From contig DAOVYA010000089.1 in assembly GCA_030635865.1 (NCBI GenBank), positions 1 through 6,478 on the forward strand: DNA of 6,478 bases, written 5' to 3'. The notes under the pieces are model-generated. The model was not told the DNA's origin. It was given only the letters and a program-made list of their open reading frames with translations, and ran no database searches. How positions within the stretch are numbered: the first letter of the stretch is position 1; each line of letters starts with the position of its first letter. The translations under genes were made by a program, and so were the position numbers. This stretch comes from Gammaproteobacteria bacterium (GTDB lineage Bacteria > Pseudomonadota > Gammaproteobacteria > UBA9214). This document shows, piece after piece, positions 6,465 to 6,478 of the stretch.

Positions 6465-6478
6465 AGGATGATGAGAGG

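Larger units (their letters stand above)
6007..6478. other. Gene-free intergenic region upstream of mraZ
   Basis: This stretch of about 470 bases holds the mraZ promoter, two inverted repeats, a terminator-like hairpin and a palindromic repeat, but no convincing coding region on either strand. Base composition turns clearly AT-rich between about 6110 and 6350, unlike the GC-richer genes. In some relatives, such as Pseudomonas, this gap holds the RNase P RNA gene beside rsmI; I looked for the conserved RNase P RNA segment GAGGAAAGTCC and did not find it. Between about 6150 and 6250, and between 6275 and 6375, I see nothing I can name. Confidence 0.8.

Overview
The window is the front end of a division and cell-wall (dcw) cluster from a Gram-negative bacterium, most likely a gammaproteobacterium. 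Six genes lie on the minus strand in the classic order mraZ, rsmH, ftsL, ftsI, murE, murF (right to left). MurE carries the DNPR signature of meso-diaminopimelate addition, and RsmH, FtsL and MraZ read closely like the E. coli and Pseudomonas versions. I cannot place the organism below class level from sequence alone.

Layout. Positions 1-1064 hold the first 354 codons of murF, whose C-terminal part lies beyond the left edge. murE (1064-2599), ftsI (2596-4308), ftsL (4305-4574) and rsmH (4571-5506) follow upstream, each touching or overlapping the next by 1-4 bases. mraZ (5509-5955) is two bases before rsmH. The chain of overlaps implies one polycistronic message with translational coupling. 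It should continue leftwards into mraY, murD, ftsW and the rest, though that is outside the window.

The regulatory head (about 5956-6107) is the most informative non-coding part. A well-formed sigma-70-type promoter (TTGACG, 17 bp, TATAGT) should start transcription near 6008. Just downstream are TGGG-type direct repeats at an exact 10-base period, matching the known MraZ operator layout, so MraZ autorepression is likely. The promoter position also argues that mraZ starts at TTG 5955, which has a good ribosome binding site and gives the family N-terminus (M)FKGG, rather than at the in-frame GTG 6006, which would sit almost on the transcription start.

From 6007 to 6478 there is no convincing gene. 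It contains the promoter, an inverted repeat overlapping the -35 box, a second inverted repeat in AT-rich DNA, a terminator-like hairpin pointing to the right, and at the far right a dispersed-type palindromic repeat of the CATTGCGAGCGAAGCG family.

Together the genes link transcriptional control (MraZ), 16S rRNA methylation (RsmH), septal peptidoglycan synthesis (FtsL, FtsI) and cytoplasmic UDP-MurNAc-pentapeptide synthesis (MurE, MurF). I see no sign of a new enzymatic system; the points worth a second look are regulatory.
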